Assembly (NCBI GenBank): GCA_021781455.1
Contig: JAJXWV010000019.1
Location: 1-40,034, forward strand
Origin: Acidobacteriota bacterium
GTDB lineage: Bacteria; Acidobacteriota; Thermoanaerobaculia; Gp7-AA8
DNA length: 40,034 bases
Reading direction: 5' to 3'
Position numbers and translations under genes: made by a program. The first letter of the stretch is position 1; every line of letters begins with the position of its first letter. Shown one piece after another: positions 14,406-23,377 of the stretch. The notes beneath the pieces are model-generated. The model was given only the letters and a program-made list of their open reading frames with translations. It ran no database searches and had not been told where the DNA came from.

Positions 14406-14468
14406 ACTCAGTACTCAGTACTCAGTACTCAGTACTCAGGACTCAGGACTCAGGACTCAGGACTCAGC
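14406..14468. repeat. Nine-unit heptad array with block change
   Basis: ACTCAGT four times, ACTCAGG four times, then ACTCAGC once. The blocks of identical units suggest stepwise amplification. It begins at the exact end of the MITE-like element and ends 45 bp before the thymidine kinase start. Confidence 0.9.
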
Positions 14469-14512
14469 ACTTTTGTTATCCTGCTCCTCAGCACGTTCAT
14501 CTCGGAGGAACC

Positions 14513-15124
14513 TTGGACGGACATCGTGGCGGGTCGATCGAAATCATCGCCGGAGGCATGTTCTCCGGAAAATCGGAAGAGCTGATTCGCCGGATGCGGC
14601 GCTCGGTGATCGCCCGGCAGCGCGTCCAGGTTTTCAAGCCCGTCATCGACGATCGCTTCGGCATCGACGAGGTCGTCTCGCGCGACGACCGAAGGCTCAA
14701 GGCGCAGTCGGTCGGCAACAGCGCCGAGCTGCTCGCCCGCGTCGAGATCGGCGTGCAGGTCGTGGGCATCGACGAGGTGCAGTTCTTCGATGCCGGAATC
14801 GTGGACGTATGCATGCAGCTGGCGGATGCGGGCATCCGCGTCATCGCTGCCGGGCTCGATCAGGACTACATGCGCAGGCCGTTCGGGCCGATGCCGGCGT
14901 TGCTGTCCGTGGCCGAGGAAGTCTCGAAGATGCACGCGGTGTGCGTCCGTTGCCGCGGCGCCGCGCACTATTCGCAGCGCGTTTCGGGCGGCGATGCTCA
15001 GGTCGAGGTTGGCGACTCCGCGTACGAGGCCCGATGCCGTGCCTGTTATGAGACCTACAGGGCAGAGAAAGAGGCGGAGGAAGCTGCGGTGCAGCTGCCG
15101 ATTCCGCAACCGATCACGGGTTGA
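14513..15124 (+). CDS. tdk: Thymidine kinase, type II (zinc-containing)
   Basis: A 203-aa cytoplasmic salvage enzyme that phosphorylates thymidine with ATP. The P-loop is GGMFSGKSEEL (near residue 14), followed by VFKPVIDDRF, the Walker B/DEVQFF motif near residue 87, the AGLDQDYMRRPFGP lasso region and the zinc ligands C-V-R-C and C-R-A-C. Length is typical. The start is TTG at 14513, set by GGAGGA 5 nt upstream; the first ATG in frame falls after the P-loop start. A TATCCT hexamer at 14477-14482 may be the -10 element. The unusual tail QLPIPQPITG after the second zinc pair is a small extension. Confidence 0.93.
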   Translation: MDGHRGGSIEIIAGGMFSGKSEELIRRMRRSVIARQRVQVFKPVIDDRFGIDEVVSRDDRRLKAQSVGNSAELLARVEIGVQVVGIDEVQFFDAGIVDVCMQLADAGIRVIAAGLDQDYMRRPFGPMPALLSVAEEVSKMHAVCVRCRGAAHYSQRVSGGDAQVEVGDSAYEARCRACYETYRAEKEAEEAAVQLPIPQPITG

Positions 15125-15232
15125 CAGCTTTTGTCAGTCGATCCGCTGAAAGGCGTCACTCGCGTTGCGTAAACCCGCGTCAGATAATCCGCAAACGACC
15201 AGCGCGAAAGGGGTTGGCTCCTCTTCCCGACC

Positions 15233-15249
15233 TTGGTACTTGGTTTGCC
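15233..15249 (+). promoter_or_regulatory. Candidate sigma-54 promoter of the pilin gene
   Basis: TTGGTACTTGGTTTGCC has the invariant GG (15235-15236) and GC (15247-15248) with exactly 10 nt between them, as in the -24/-12 class. Transcription would start near 15260, giving a leader of about 26 nt that includes AGGAG. Type IV pilin genes are commonly sigma-54 dependent. An activator-binding site was not identified in the 110 bp upstream. Confidence 0.5.
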
Positions 15250-15285
15250 CAAAGCGGTGATGGTCCGAGTCCGCAGGAGATGCCA

Positions 15286-15774
15286 GTGCGTCGAAACCGA
15301 GGCTTTACCCTTGTCGAACTGCTGATGGTGGTCGCGATCATCGGCATCCTCGCCGCCATCGCCATCCCCAATCTGATGACGGCCATTCAGCGCGCCAAAC
15401 AGAAGAAGACCATGGTGAACATCCGCAACATGGCCACCGCATGGGAAGCCCGCGCGAGCGACTACTCCAAGTACAACGCCGCCGGCGCCGGCCTGGGCGC
15501 CGCCAGCATCAGCGTACCGATTGCGGACGTCTCCGCAATTCTCGTCCCGACGTACATCCGGTCGATGCCGTTGACCGACGGCTGGGGCAATACCATCAGC
15601 TGCTATCTCGACGCCGACCTCAAAAGTACGACATCCGCCAACCGTTATGTGATCGCGTCGCCCGGCCGGGACGGCGTCTACAATGCAACGCAGCCCATGG
15701 GTGCGTTCGGCAATTTTGACTGCGACATCATTTATGCGAACGGCCTCTTCCTGACGTATCCCACGGGTAATTGA
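15286..15774 (+). CDS. Type IV pilin / GspG-like pseudopilin
   Basis: A 162-aa class III signal protein. The short positively charged leader RRNRG precedes the prepilin-peptidase site G/FTLVELL, with Glu at mature position 5 and the long hydrophobic helix that packs the pilus core. The globular domain contains SMPLTDGWGN, a GspG-like feature, and two cysteines (SCYLDAD and FDCDII) that could form a disulfide. I chose GTG 15286, which has AGGAG 5-7 nt upstream; the ATG at 15280 lies directly on that site, and a longer upstream frame would put a charged segment before the leader. Assembly genes are not in the window. It could be a minor pilin or a secretion pseudopilin. Confidence 0.85.
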   Translation: MRRNRGFTLVELLMVVAIIGILAAIAIPNLMTAIQRAKQKKTMVNIRNMATAWEARASDYSKYNAAGAGLGAASISVPIADVSAILVPTYIRSMPLTDGWGNTISCYLDADLKSTTSANRYVIASPGRDGVYNATQPMGAFGNFDCDIIYANGLFLTYPTGN

Positions 15775-15831
15775 CGTCGAGGGTCCGGGAATCGATGGTA
15801 CGGACGGCTGAGAACCGACGCTCCGTGCCCG

Positions 15832-15837
15832 TATACT
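15832..15837 (+). promoter_or_regulatory. Candidate -10 box (TATACT) of the M20 peptidase gene
   Basis: TATACT is 7 nt before TTG 15845 and 10 nt before ATG 15848. No Shine-Dalgarno sequence is present. Confidence 0.4.
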
Positions 15838-15847
15838 TCGCTCATTG

Positions 15848-17254
15848 ATGACAGCACACTGCCGGCTGATCGTCCCGTTTCTCCTCACCGCTCTTCTCGT
15901 CGCCCCTTTGAGCTGCCGGCGCGCCGACGGCGAGGCCGAGGATCCGGTCGACCGTGAAGCGCGCGACGCGTTCGTCGCATATCTGAAGATCGACACCACG
16001 AATCCGCCCGGCCGCGAGACCGCCGGGGCGAAGTTTCTGCAGCAGCTGCTGCAGAAGGAAGGGATCGAGGCGCGACTGGTCGGCTCCGATCCGCAGAGGC
16101 AGTTGGTCTATGCACGCCTGCGCTCCGGCTCGACCGAAAAGGCGCTTCTGCTCCTGCACCACATCGACGTCGTCCCCGCCGTAGCGGCCGAATGGACCAG
16201 GCCGCCGTTCGGCGGAACGATCAGCGACGGCTACATCTGGGGCCGCGGAGCGCTCGATGTCAAGTCGCTGGGAATCGCGGAGGCCATGGCCCTGATCGAG
16301 CTGAAGCGGCGTAACGCTCCGCTGCGGCGCGACATCGTCTTTCTGGCCGTGGCCGGCGAGGAGACCGGAGGAGCGCAGGGAACCGCGGAGCTGCTGCAGA
16401 AGAATCCGGAGCTGTTCGACAACGTCGGCTACGTGATCAACGAAGGCGGCTACACCGAGACCATCGTCGATCGCGTGGCCCTCTGGGGAATCGAGGTCCA
16501 GGAGAAAGTGCCCCTCTGGCTTTCGCTTCACGCCAAGGGGACGGCCGGTCACGCGGCCTCGCCGCCCGACGACGGCGGCGCGCTGGGAAAACTGGTGCGC
16601 GCTCTCGATGCGGTGCAGCAGATTCCCACTCCCTACCGGCTGACTCCCGACGTGGAGCGTTACTTTCACCAGGTCGGGGCGACGCGCCATGACGAGCGGG
16701 GAGAGATCATGAGGAACATCGCCGGCGAGCTGGCGGGCGAACGGCTGGGACGCGTGCTCACGCCGTCCTATCGATCGCTGCTGCACGACACCATCGCCAT
16801 CACGCGCGTCGAGGGCGGCAGCTCGGTCAACTCGCTGCCGGCCAACGCCGTCGCGGACATCGACATCCGGCTGCTGCCTGACGAGACCACGGACGCGATG
16901 CTGAAGCAGGTCCGCAACGCCGCCGGCAAAGACGCCGACGTGGAAGTGCTGCTGGCCGGCGCGCCCACGCCCGCCACGAGCGAGAACACCGACCTCTACC
17001 GCTCCCTGGAAAGCGTGCTGAGACGGGCGGAGCCTTCGTCGCGCGTGGCGCCCATCGTCGGCGCGGGGACGACCGACAGCCGTTTCTTCCGCGCTCGCGG
17101 AATCGCCGCCTACGGTGTCTCGCCCTTCAAGGTGAACTACTACGACGCCGGAACGGCGCATGGCATCGACGAGCGAATCCGCACGCGGTTCTTCGAGGAA
17201 GGCGTCAGGGTCATGCGCGCCATCGTCAGCGACTTCTGCGAGCGCAAGAGATGA
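15848..17254 (+). CDS. M20 family metallopeptidase, probably exported
   Basis: A 468-aa di-zinc peptidase/deacylase related to carboxypeptidase S and ArgE/DapE enzymes. The N-terminal hydrophobic segment ends in APLSC, which is either a weak lipobox or a Sec signal, so it should act in the periplasm. Metal ligands are visible in LLHHIDVVP, GRGALDVKS, the catalytic AGEETGG, NEGG, and TAHGIDER near the C-terminus. The dimerisation domain (about residues 215-350) lies between them with GTAGHAASPPDDGGAL. Length is normal. ATG 15848 is preferred; TTG 15845 adds one residue. The stop overlaps the ATG of the next gene by 4 nt (ATGA), so the two are translationally coupled. The natural substrate is unknown, possibly a peptide or N-acyl amino acid. 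Confidence 0.88.
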   Translation: MTAHCRLIVPFLLTALLVAPLSCRRADGEAEDPVDREARDAFVAYLKIDTTNPPGRETAGAKFLQQLLQKEGIEARLVGSDPQRQLVYARLRSGSTEKALLLLHHIDVVPAVAAEWTRPPFGGTISDGYIWGRGALDVKSLGIAEAMALIELKRRNAPLRRDIVFLAVAGEETGGAQGTAELLQKNPELFDNVGYVINEGGYTETIVDRVALWGIEVQEKVPLWLSLHAKGTAGHAASPPDDGGALGKLVRALDAVQQIPTPYRLTPDVERYFHQVGATRHDERGEIMRNIAGELAGERLGRVLTPSYRSLLHDTIAITRVEGGSSVNSLPANAVADIDIRLLPDETTDAMLKQVRNAAGKDADVEVLLAGAPTPATSENTDLYRSLESVLRRAEPSSRVAPIVGAGTTDSRFFRARGIAAYGVSPFKVNYYDAGTAHGIDERIRTRFFEEGVRVMRAIVSDFCERKR

Positions 17255-19170
17255 CCAGCACCGGCCGGCGACGTGCCGAGTACGCCATCGCCATGGCCGT
17301 CATCGTCGCCGCCGCGCTGGTGGTGTTCGCCCCTCCTCTGGCGAAGCAGGAGATCTTCACCTTCCGCGATCACGCCGACTACTTCACGCCGATGCGCCTC
17401 TTCACGGCGCTCCATCTGCGCGCCGGCCGGCTGCCGCTCTGGAATCCTTACAACGGCTCCGGCGAGCAGTGGCTGGCCAACCCGCAGACCGGCATCTTCT
17501 ATCCGCCGACGTGGCTGATGGCGTTCATTCCCTTCAGCACGTCGTACGTCCTCTACCTTTTCCTGCACTCGCTGATCCTCGGCACCGGAGCGTGGGCGCT
17601 GTTTCGCCGGAGCGCGGGCATGCCCGCGGCGCTGGTTGGGTCGGTGGCCCTGATGTTCAGCGGTCCCGTGCTGTCGCTGCTGGACGTGCAGAACAACTTC
17701 ACCACGTTCGCCTGGCTGCCCTGGATCATCTGGAGCGCGCTGCGGGATCGGGAGCGCATCTGTGGCAACGGAGCTCCTGCCGCTCCCGAATCGAGCGGCA
17801 CCGGCCAGAGTACCGGCGCCACACGGGGCGGTGCCTCGTTCCTGCCGCGGCTGTCGGCGGTCTTCCTGGCCCTGGCGTTTCTGGCCGGCGAACCGTTCTT
17901 CGCGGCGGTGGCTGCGATGGTTTACGCGGTCGTGGTGCGGAAGGCGCGCACGATTGCCGTGGCTGCAGCCGGATCCGCGGCGTTGTGCGCGGTGCAGCTG
18001 CTGCCATTCCTGGACATGCTCGTCGGCAGCGACCGCTTCGGAGGCTTCGTCGGCGCCGACATCCTGCGCGACTCGATGCGTGCAGGGGACTGGTTGCGCT
18101 GCATCGCGCCACCGCGGCTGGTTCCGGCGGGCATGCGCGCGGAGCAGTTCGTGCTGGTTCCGTACATGGGAGTGGTGGTGGTGCTTCTGGCGATCGCCGG
18201 AATCGTGGTCTTGATTCGCGCCGGCGAGTACCGCCGGGTGACTTCGTGGGGACTGCTTGCGGCCGTGGCGGCGCTGATGGCCACGGGCCCGCACTGGATC
18301 GCGTCGCTTCCCCTGACTGTCTTCCGCTATCCGTCGCGATGCATGCCATTCGTCGCGCTGGCGGCGGTGGCGTTCGCCGTGGCTGGCTGGGACCGCCTGC
18401 GGCGCGGGAGCGCGATCGTGGACGCGGTGCTGATCATCGCCATCGTGGCGGACCTGGTCATCGCGGCGCGTCCGCTGCTGGCCACGGCGCCGCTGGAGCG
18501 TGCGCGGCTGGCGTATCCGGCGTTCATCGGCAGGAACACCAAGATCCTGCAGATCTACGGAAATGAGCCGTTGCTGAGCGGCGGGCGCGCGGCGTGGCTG
18601 TCCGGATATCTCAATCTGTACGACCGCCGGTTCGAGGCCTCGACGCCCGCGCCGCTGGCGCCGAGAGCCTACACACGCGTCTGGACGGCGGCGCAATCGA
18701 ATTTACAGCTGTTGCGGCTGATGGGGATCGGATACGTCCTGGCTTCCAGCGAGATGCCGCCGCCGTTCGAACTGGTGACGCGCGTGGGAGGCGTGCTCAC
18801 GTATCGGGTGCCGTCGCCTTTCCCGTTGGCGTACCTGCGAACGGCCAGCGGAAAGATCGACGTGCCTCAGGCCCTCTCGCTCGACGCCTCACGCGCGCGG
18901 GTGAGAATTGCCAGCGCCACCGGCGGCCTGCTCGTGCTGACGCAGAACGACGTGCGTGGCTGGCGCGTGTCCGTGGATGGGCGGCCCGCAGAAAAGAAAC
19001 TTGATCTCGGCACGTTCCGCAGCGTGGATGTTCCCCCGGGGACGCACGAAATCACCTGGGTTTATCGGCCGGTATCACTTCCCGCCGGTGCGTTTCTGAC
19101 GCTGGTGGCGCTGTTCTGGCTGGCCTTCGGCGTGCGCGTCGAGAGAGCGTCTCGCCACGCGCGCACATGA
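17251..19170 (+). CDS. YfhO-like polytopic membrane protein (GT-C type)
   Basis: A 639-aa membrane protein with about twelve hydrophobic helices and a soluble C-terminal domain. The first periplasmic loop has TFRDHADYFTPMR and LPLWNPYNGSGEQWLANPQTGIFYPP, characteristic of YfhO-family proteins, which are thought to transfer sugars from polyprenyl carriers to envelope polymers such as teichoic acids in Firmicutes. The C-terminal NDVRGWRVSVDGRPAEKK and DVPPGTHEITWVYRP motifs are also typical. A low-complexity Gly/Ala/Ser/Thr-rich stretch of about 30 residues near residue 175 interrupts the membrane region. It overlaps the M20 peptidase stop by 4 nt and must be co-translated. The acceptor in a Gram-negative setting is unknown. 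Confidence 0.85.
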   Translation: MTSTGRRRAEYAIAMAVIVAAALVVFAPPLAKQEIFTFRDHADYFTPMRLFTALHLRAGRLPLWNPYNGSGEQWLANPQTGIFYPPTWLMAFIPFSTSYVLYLFLHSLILGTGAWALFRRSAGMPAALVGSVALMFSGPVLSLLDVQNNFTTFAWLPWIIWSALRDRERICGNGAPAAPESSGTGQSTGATRGGASFLPRLSAVFLALAFLAGEPFFAAVAAMVYAVVVRKARTIAVAAAGSAALCAVQLLPFLDMLVGSDRFGGFVGADILRDSMRAGDWLRCIAPPRLVPAGMRAEQFVLVPYMGVVVVLLAIAGIVVLIRAGEYRRVTSWGLLAAVAALMATGPHWIASLPLTVFRYPSRCMPFVALAAVAFAVAGWDRLRRGSAIVDAVLIIAIVADLVIAARPLLATAPLERARLAYPAFIGRNTKILQIYGNEPLLSGGRAAWLSGYLNLYDRRFEASTPAPLAPRAYTRVWTAAQSNLQLLRLMGIGYVLASSEMPPPFELVTRVGGVLTYRVPSPFPLAYLRTASGKIDVPQALSLDASRARVRIASATGGLLVLTQNDVRGWRVSVDGRPAEKKLDLGTFRSVDVPPGTHEITWVYRPVSLPAGAFLTLVALFWLAFGVRVERASRHART

Positions 19171-19262
19171 CGCAGCGCGGAGAATTTGTCAAGCTGCATC
19201 AACACGATTTTTTTCGCGCGCGTCGATGAAAATGGCCTGGCAAATTTCACCGACGCGAGGTG

Positions 19263-19268
19263 TAGAAT
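19263..19268 (+). promoter_or_regulatory. Candidate -10 box (TAGAAT) of the Fis-like gene
   Basis: TAGAAT lies 35 nt before the ATG at 19304. A weak -35 candidate TGGCAA is 19 nt upstream. A GAGG motif sits 11 nt before the start codon. The 133-bp gap also holds a run of seven T at about 19208-19214 without a clear stem before it. Confidence 0.3.
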
Positions 19269-19303
19269 CACGCACCTCACCGCACGCTGAGGTCTGATAT
19301 CAA

Positions 19304-19603
19304 ATGGTAAGCATCGACGATCGTCTGAACGCGATCATTCGCGAGCTGATTGGCAATGGAATCACTCTCGAGCAGGCTGTCGAAGCCTTCGAAGGGAAGT
19401 ACATCGTCGCGGCCATGACGGCCAGCCGCGGCAACGTCACTCAGGCCTCCAAGAAACTGGGAGTACACCGCAATACCCTTCACAACAAGCTGCGCAGCCA
19501 GACGATGCTCAACGGATTCGCCGAGTCCATCCGGCCGGCTCGCCGCCGCGTCTCCCACAAAAGCGTCAGCGCGCCCGTGGCGCGGCGCACGCCTCGTTCC
19601 TGA
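19304..19603 (+). CDS. Fis-type DNA-binding protein
   Basis: A 99-aa protein whose centre (about residues 35-72) is a Fis/NtrC C-terminal helix-turn-helix: AAMTASRGNVTQASKKLGVHRNTLHNKL. The N-terminal part (IRELIGNGITLEQAVEAFEGKYI) is the usual helical lead-in of this domain in enhancer-binding proteins. There is no AAA+ domain, so it cannot by itself activate sigma-54; it may act as a nucleoid-type or accessory regulator. The basic tail RPARRRVSHKSVSAPVARR may add non-specific DNA contacts. It stands alone, with its own upstream promoter-like sequence, 89 bp before RNase R. Confidence 0.8.
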   Translation: MVSIDDRLNAIIRELIGNGITLEQAVEAFEGKYIVAAMTASRGNVTQASKKLGVHRNTLHNKLRSQTMLNGFAESIRPARRRVSHKSVSAPVARRTPRS

Positions 19604-19651
19604 TTCAAATCAGCGGGCAGCCTGCAGCAGGTAGCGTGCAGGCCCCATTTC

Positions 19652-19686
19652 CTACCCGCTACCCGCTACCCGCTACCCGCTACTCG
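19652..19686. repeat. Heptad array CTACCCG
   Basis: CTACCCG four times then CTACTCG, ending 6 nt before the RNase R start codon. A partial inverted partner, GGTAGCG, is at about 19630. The leader of rnr is therefore made of repeat and has no Shine-Dalgarno sequence. Confidence 0.85.
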
Positions 19687-19692
19687 CTTCCA

Positions 19693-21930
19693 ATGGAACC
19701 TCAACTGCAGCAACGCATCGTCGAGCTCCTGCGGAGCCGCGGCAATCGCCTGCTCAGCGTCGGCGACGTCCACGAGCGCCTCGCTGACCCCGCGATCAGC
19801 CGCGAGCAGGTCGCACTGGCCGTGCAGGATCTGGAGGCCGACGGCGTGATCATCGCCGTACGCGGCAAGCGCTATTCGCTGCTCGAGTTCACGCCCTACC
19901 ACGCCGGCCGCATCAAAGTTCACCCCGACGGCTACGGGACGATCTTCGGCGGCGAAGCCGAGCCAGACATCTACGTCGACCGCCGCTCCATGCGCGGAGC
20001 GATGAATGGTGACCTGGTCGTGGTGCGCGTCGACAAGAAGACCCCTTCCTTCCGCAAGCTCCACGGCCGTGACCTCATCGTCGGTGAGGTGACGCAAGTC
20101 CTGCGCCGCGCCCACAACACCATCGTGGGACGCTTTCACGCGGACGAAGTCGAGCCGTACGTCGTGCCGTTCGATTTCCGAATCGACACCGACATCCTGG
20201 TCGAGCCCGACGGCACGCGCAACGCCCGCCACGGCGAAATGGTCAACGTGGAGATCGACCGTTATCCAGACCGCTCCTCGAACTTTGCCCGCGGCCGCGT
20301 GGTGGAGGTTCTGGGCTTCATCGGCGATCCGGGCGTGGACATCGAAGTGGTCATCCGCAAGTACCACATCCCGCACGAATTTCCGCTGGAGGTGCTCGCG
20401 CACGCCGATTCGATTCCGCTCGAGGTGCCGCAGGAGGAGATCGCCCGGCGCGTCGATCTGCGCGAACACAGCATCGTCACCATCGACGGCGAGACGGCCA
20501 AGGACTTCGACGACGCCGTGGAAGTGCAGCGCACCCTGCGCGGCAATTTCCTCCTCGGCGTACACATCGCCGACGTCGCCCACTACGTCACCGAAGCGAG
20601 CGCCCTCGATCGCGAAGCGTTCGAGCGCGGCACGTCGGTGTACTTTCCCGGCCGGGCCGTGCCCATGCTGCCGGAGCGGCTGTCCAACGGCATCTGCTCG
20701 CTCAACCCGCGGGTGGACCGCCTCACCTTCTCGGTGGAGATCGAGATCGACCCGCGAGGCCGCTTCGTCGACCACCGCATTTTCAAGTCGGTGATCCGCA
20801 CCAGGGAGCGGATGACGTACACGAACGTGAACGCCATCCTGGTCGACCGCGGCCTTGCCGAGCCGGTGCCGCCGGGCGACGTGCCGCCGCCCGATCCGAA
20901 GGAGCTCGCCGGGAGGTATGGCTACCTCGTGCCCGACCTCACGCGGATGCACGAGTGTTTCGAGGTTCTCCGCAAGCGTCGCGAGGGGCGCGGCTCGATC
21001 GACTTCGACCTGCCCGAGGCCAGCGTCGTTCTCGCAGAAAGCGGCGAGATCGAGGCCATCAACCCCTCCGAGCGCAACGTGGCCCACCGCATCATCGAGG
21101 AGTTCATGCTGGCCGCGAACGAAGTCGTGGCCCGCCAGCTCGTCTTCTCCAGTCAGCCGGGCCTTTTCCGCGTGCACCAGCAGCCCGATCCGCAGAAGCT
21201 CGAAGACCTGCGGGCCATCCTGGGCGAGTTCAAGCAGACGCTGCGCGGCGACGTCGAGGACATTCGTCCCGCCGAGCTGCAGCGAGTCCTCAACGCCGTC
21301 AAGGGGACGCCCGAGGAGCGCTTCCTCACCAACATCATCCTGCGCTCAATGAAGAGAGCGTTCTATGCGCCGGAGTCGCTCGGGCACTTCGCGCTGGCCA
21401 TCGAGCACTATTGTCATTTCACTTCGCCGATCCGGCGCTATCCCGACCTGATCGTCCACCGCCGGCTCGCGAAGCTCGTGGCGCAGGGTCCGCTGGTGGG
21501 CGAGAGCCTGGCCAAGGCGGAAGCGGCCGGCGTGCTCTACGCCGCGCAGTCGAGCGAGCGCGAGCGCCGCGCCGAAGAGGCCGAGCGCGAAGTGCTGGAG
21601 TGGAAGAAGGTGATCTTCATGCGCGACAAAGTGGGGGAGACCTACACCGGGACGATTACCGGCGTGGCGCCCTTCGGCCTGTTCGTCGAGCTGCATGAAG
21701 TGTTCGTCCAGGGAATGGTGCCGGTGGCCACCATCGGCGGGGACTTCTGGCGCTTCGCCGAGCGCGAGCACCGCCTGCGCGGCGATTCCACCAGCCGCGA
21801 GCTCCGCCTCGGCGACCATGTCGTGGTGCAGGTCCAGTCCATCGACGAGGACCGCCGCCAGATCGAGCTGCGCCTTCTCGAGGTCGCTGGCTCTCCGATT
21901 GCACGCCGGGAAAGGCAGGAACGGCCGTAG
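19693..21930 (+). CDS. rnr: Ribonuclease R
   Basis: A 745-aa 3'-to-5' processive exoribonuclease that degrades structured RNA and defective rRNA and tRNA. Domains in order are a winged-helix region (about 5-65), cold-shock-like RNA-binding folds (about 70-200), the RNB catalytic domain with the metal-binding motif TIDGETAKDFDDAVEV near residue 272 and LSNGICSLNP, the conserved TSPIRRYPDLIVHR motif near residue 577, and a C-terminal S1 domain from about 648 (GTITGVAPFGLFVEL). I chose ATG 19693 because it begins the winged helix; an upstream in-frame ATG at 19636 would translate the CTACCCG repeat. There is no lysine-rich tail of the E. coli type. The TPR gene follows 49 bp downstream. Confidence 0.93.
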   Translation: MEPQLQQRIVELLRSRGNRLLSVGDVHERLADPAISREQVALAVQDLEADGVIIAVRGKRYSLLEFTPYHAGRIKVHPDGYGTIFGGEAEPDIYVDRRSMRGAMNGDLVVVRVDKKTPSFRKLHGRDLIVGEVTQVLRRAHNTIVGRFHADEVEPYVVPFDFRIDTDILVEPDGTRNARHGEMVNVEIDRYPDRSSNFARGRVVEVLGFIGDPGVDIEVVIRKYHIPHEFPLEVLAHADSIPLEVPQEEIARRVDLREHSIVTIDGETAKDFDDAVEVQRTLRGNFLLGVHIADVAHYVTEASALDREAFERGTSVYFPGRAVPMLPERLSNGICSLNPRVDRLTFSVEIEIDPRGRFVDHRIFKSVIRTRERMTYTNVNAILVDRGLAEPVPPGDVPPPDPKELAGRYGYLVPDLTRMHECFEVLRKRREGRGSIDFDLPEASVVLAESGEIEAINPSERNVAHRIIEEFMLAANEVVARQLVFSSQPGLFRVHQQPDPQKLEDLRAILGEFKQTLRGDVEDIRPAELQRVLNAVKGTPEERFLTNIILRSMKRAFYAPESLGHFALAIEHYCHFTSPIRRYPDLIVHRRLAKLVAQGPLVGESLAKAEAAGVLYAAQSSERERRAEEAEREVLEWKKVIFMRDKVGETYTGTITGVAPFGLFVELHEVFVQGMVPVATIGGDFWRFAEREHRLRGDSTSRELRLGDHVVVQVQSIDEDRRQIELRLLEVAGSPIARRERQERP

Positions 21931-21979
21931 CGGGTTCACCGCGCGGCCACCTCATCTTTCGGACCGAGGAATCTCAGGC

Positions 21980-23068
21980 ATGGTTGAAGGCAACGACGCC
22001 GCTTCGAGCATCAGGAATCTCGTCGAGGAGCGTGTGGCACTCGAGACGAGACTGCAGAACGAAAAAGGGGAGCTCGGCGAGGCGGACAGCCGTTCGTACG
22101 ACCGCCAGTACGCCGCTCTGCAGAACCGCCTGGCGCGCCTGTTCAGGGAAGCGACGGACGACCAGACGCGCATCACGGTCATGCTCGAGCTGATGCGCAT
22201 CCTGGAGAACCGCCTGGTGTACCTGCAGAACTTCGTCGTCGACCCCAGCTCGGACAGCCGGATCCTGGCGCAGCTGGTCACGAAGTTCATCGACCAGATG
22301 GCCGCGGAGAAGAGCAGCGTCCTGACTTCGCTCGAGGCCATCTACTACCGCGCCGTGGCCGCGCTTTACGCCGACGACATGGGGCGGGCCCGCGAAGGAT
22401 TCACCGCCGCATGCGCCTCCGAGGAATCGGACGAGGCCAACGACATCAAGTACAAGTCGTACGTCATCCTCGGGCACCTCTCGCACGAGGAGCGCGATTA
22501 TGCGAAAGCCAGGGAACTGCACGACCAGTCCCTTCGCTACACGCACAACAACAACGTCACCGCGCAGGCGCTGGCGCTGAAGGCTCTCAACTCGTATGCG
22601 CTGCACGACTACGACGAGGCGCTGCACCTGTTCGAGGATTCGCTGCACCTGTTCGACCTCAACGAGCCGTTCTTCAATTCGTACTTCTACCGGAATGCGC
22701 TGCTGTTCTGCGGCGCGATCTATTTCGACCGGAAGGAGTACGAACGGGCCGCGCCGCTGTACGCGCGGGTCGTGGAAAGCGTCGACCACAACTCCTACGA
22801 CTACTTCGACGCCCTTTCGCACCTCGGCCGCATGCAGTACGCGCAGGGCCGCTTCGAAGACTCCGCGGCGACCCTGCAGAAGGCGCTTCAGTCGCAGCGC
22901 TTCAGCGAGAACGAGTACATCGTCGACACCTGGTTCTGGATCGCCCGCTCGCTGCTCAAGCGCAACGACACCACCGGCGCGAAGGAGTACCTGCAGAAGA
23001 TCGCCGCGACCGACGTGCGTTACGAACGCAAGCCGCAGGCTCTCGAGCTGCTGCAGCGGATTGCCTGA
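21980..23068 (+). CDS. Tetratricopeptide-repeat protein
   Basis: A 362-aa soluble protein without a signal peptide. The first 130 residues are helical and charged, with coiled-coil character (VEERVALETRLQNEKGEL and following). From about residue 115 to the end come successive TPR-like helix pairs, for example YKSYVILGHLSHEERDYAKA, LKALNSYALHDYDEALHLF, GAIYFDRKEYERAAPLYARV and ALSHLGRMQYAQGRFEDSA. It is most likely a scaffold or regulator that binds another protein. ATG 21980 has GAGGA 9 nt upstream. It follows rnr by 49 bp on the same strand and is probably in its transcript, but no functional link is evident. Confidence 0.8.
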   Translation: MVEGNDAASSIRNLVEERVALETRLQNEKGELGEADSRSYDRQYAALQNRLARLFREATDDQTRITVMLELMRILENRLVYLQNFVVDPSSDSRILAQLVTKFIDQMAAEKSSVLTSLEAIYYRAVAALYADDMGRAREGFTAACASEESDEANDIKYKSYVILGHLSHEERDYAKARELHDQSLRYTHNNNVTAQALALKALNSYALHDYDEALHLFEDSLHLFDLNEPFFNSYFYRNALLFCGAIYFDRKEYERAAPLYARVVESVDHNSYDYFDALSHLGRMQYAQGRFEDSAATLQKALQSQRFSENEYIVDTWFWIARSLLKRNDTTGAKEYLQKIAATDVRYERKPQALELLQRIA

Positions 23069-23118
23069 CGAGAGGGCAGAGCGCAGAGAGCAGGTGGGCA
23101 GAAGCACGGCCCCGCATC

Positions 23119-23243
23119 TGTCATCCCGAGCGTCAGCGAGGGATCTGGGTGGCGCGCTGCAGCTCTGATTCTTGCCGCCACCCGCCTGCATGTTCACCCT
23201 GCGCGCCCCATCCTTCCAGATCCTCGCTGACGCTTCGAAGAAA
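23119..23243. repeat. Palindromic interspersed element, third copy
   Basis: The left arm TGTCATCCCGAGCG continues with TCAGCGAGGGATCTGGGTGG. The right arm contains CCAGATCCTCGCTGACGCTTCG. It is the same family as 736-841, with a longer unrelated centre. Confidence 0.8.
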
Positions 23244-23279
23244 CTCCCAGTGTTTATGCGGGCTCTGGCGTTCGTGGCC

Positions 23280-23305
23280 CTTCTCCCCGCCACAGCGGGG
23301 AGAAG
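23280..23305. repeat. Perfect 11-bp hairpin CTTCTCCCCGC
   Basis: CTTCTCCCCGC and GCGGGGAGAAG surround a CACA loop. It is followed by GGTGCCGAAGGCGGATGAGGGG, a pattern common to extragenic palindromes in many bacteria. It could act as a terminator after the TPR gene, though no U-tract follows directly. Confidence 0.6.
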
Positions 23306-23377
23306 GTGCCGAAGGCGGATGAGGGGCCTTCTTTTGAACGAGAACGAGACCCCTCACCCCGGCCTGGTCACTGCGTG

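Noticed and set aside
15150-15285. Possible cyclic-di-GMP riboswitch before the pilin gene
   Set aside because: GGTTTGCCC is the reverse complement of one conserved block and the other required blocks are missing on both strands.
19205-19215. T-run as a rho-independent terminator after the YfhO-like gene
   Set aside because: No stable GC-rich stem directly precedes the seven T residues.
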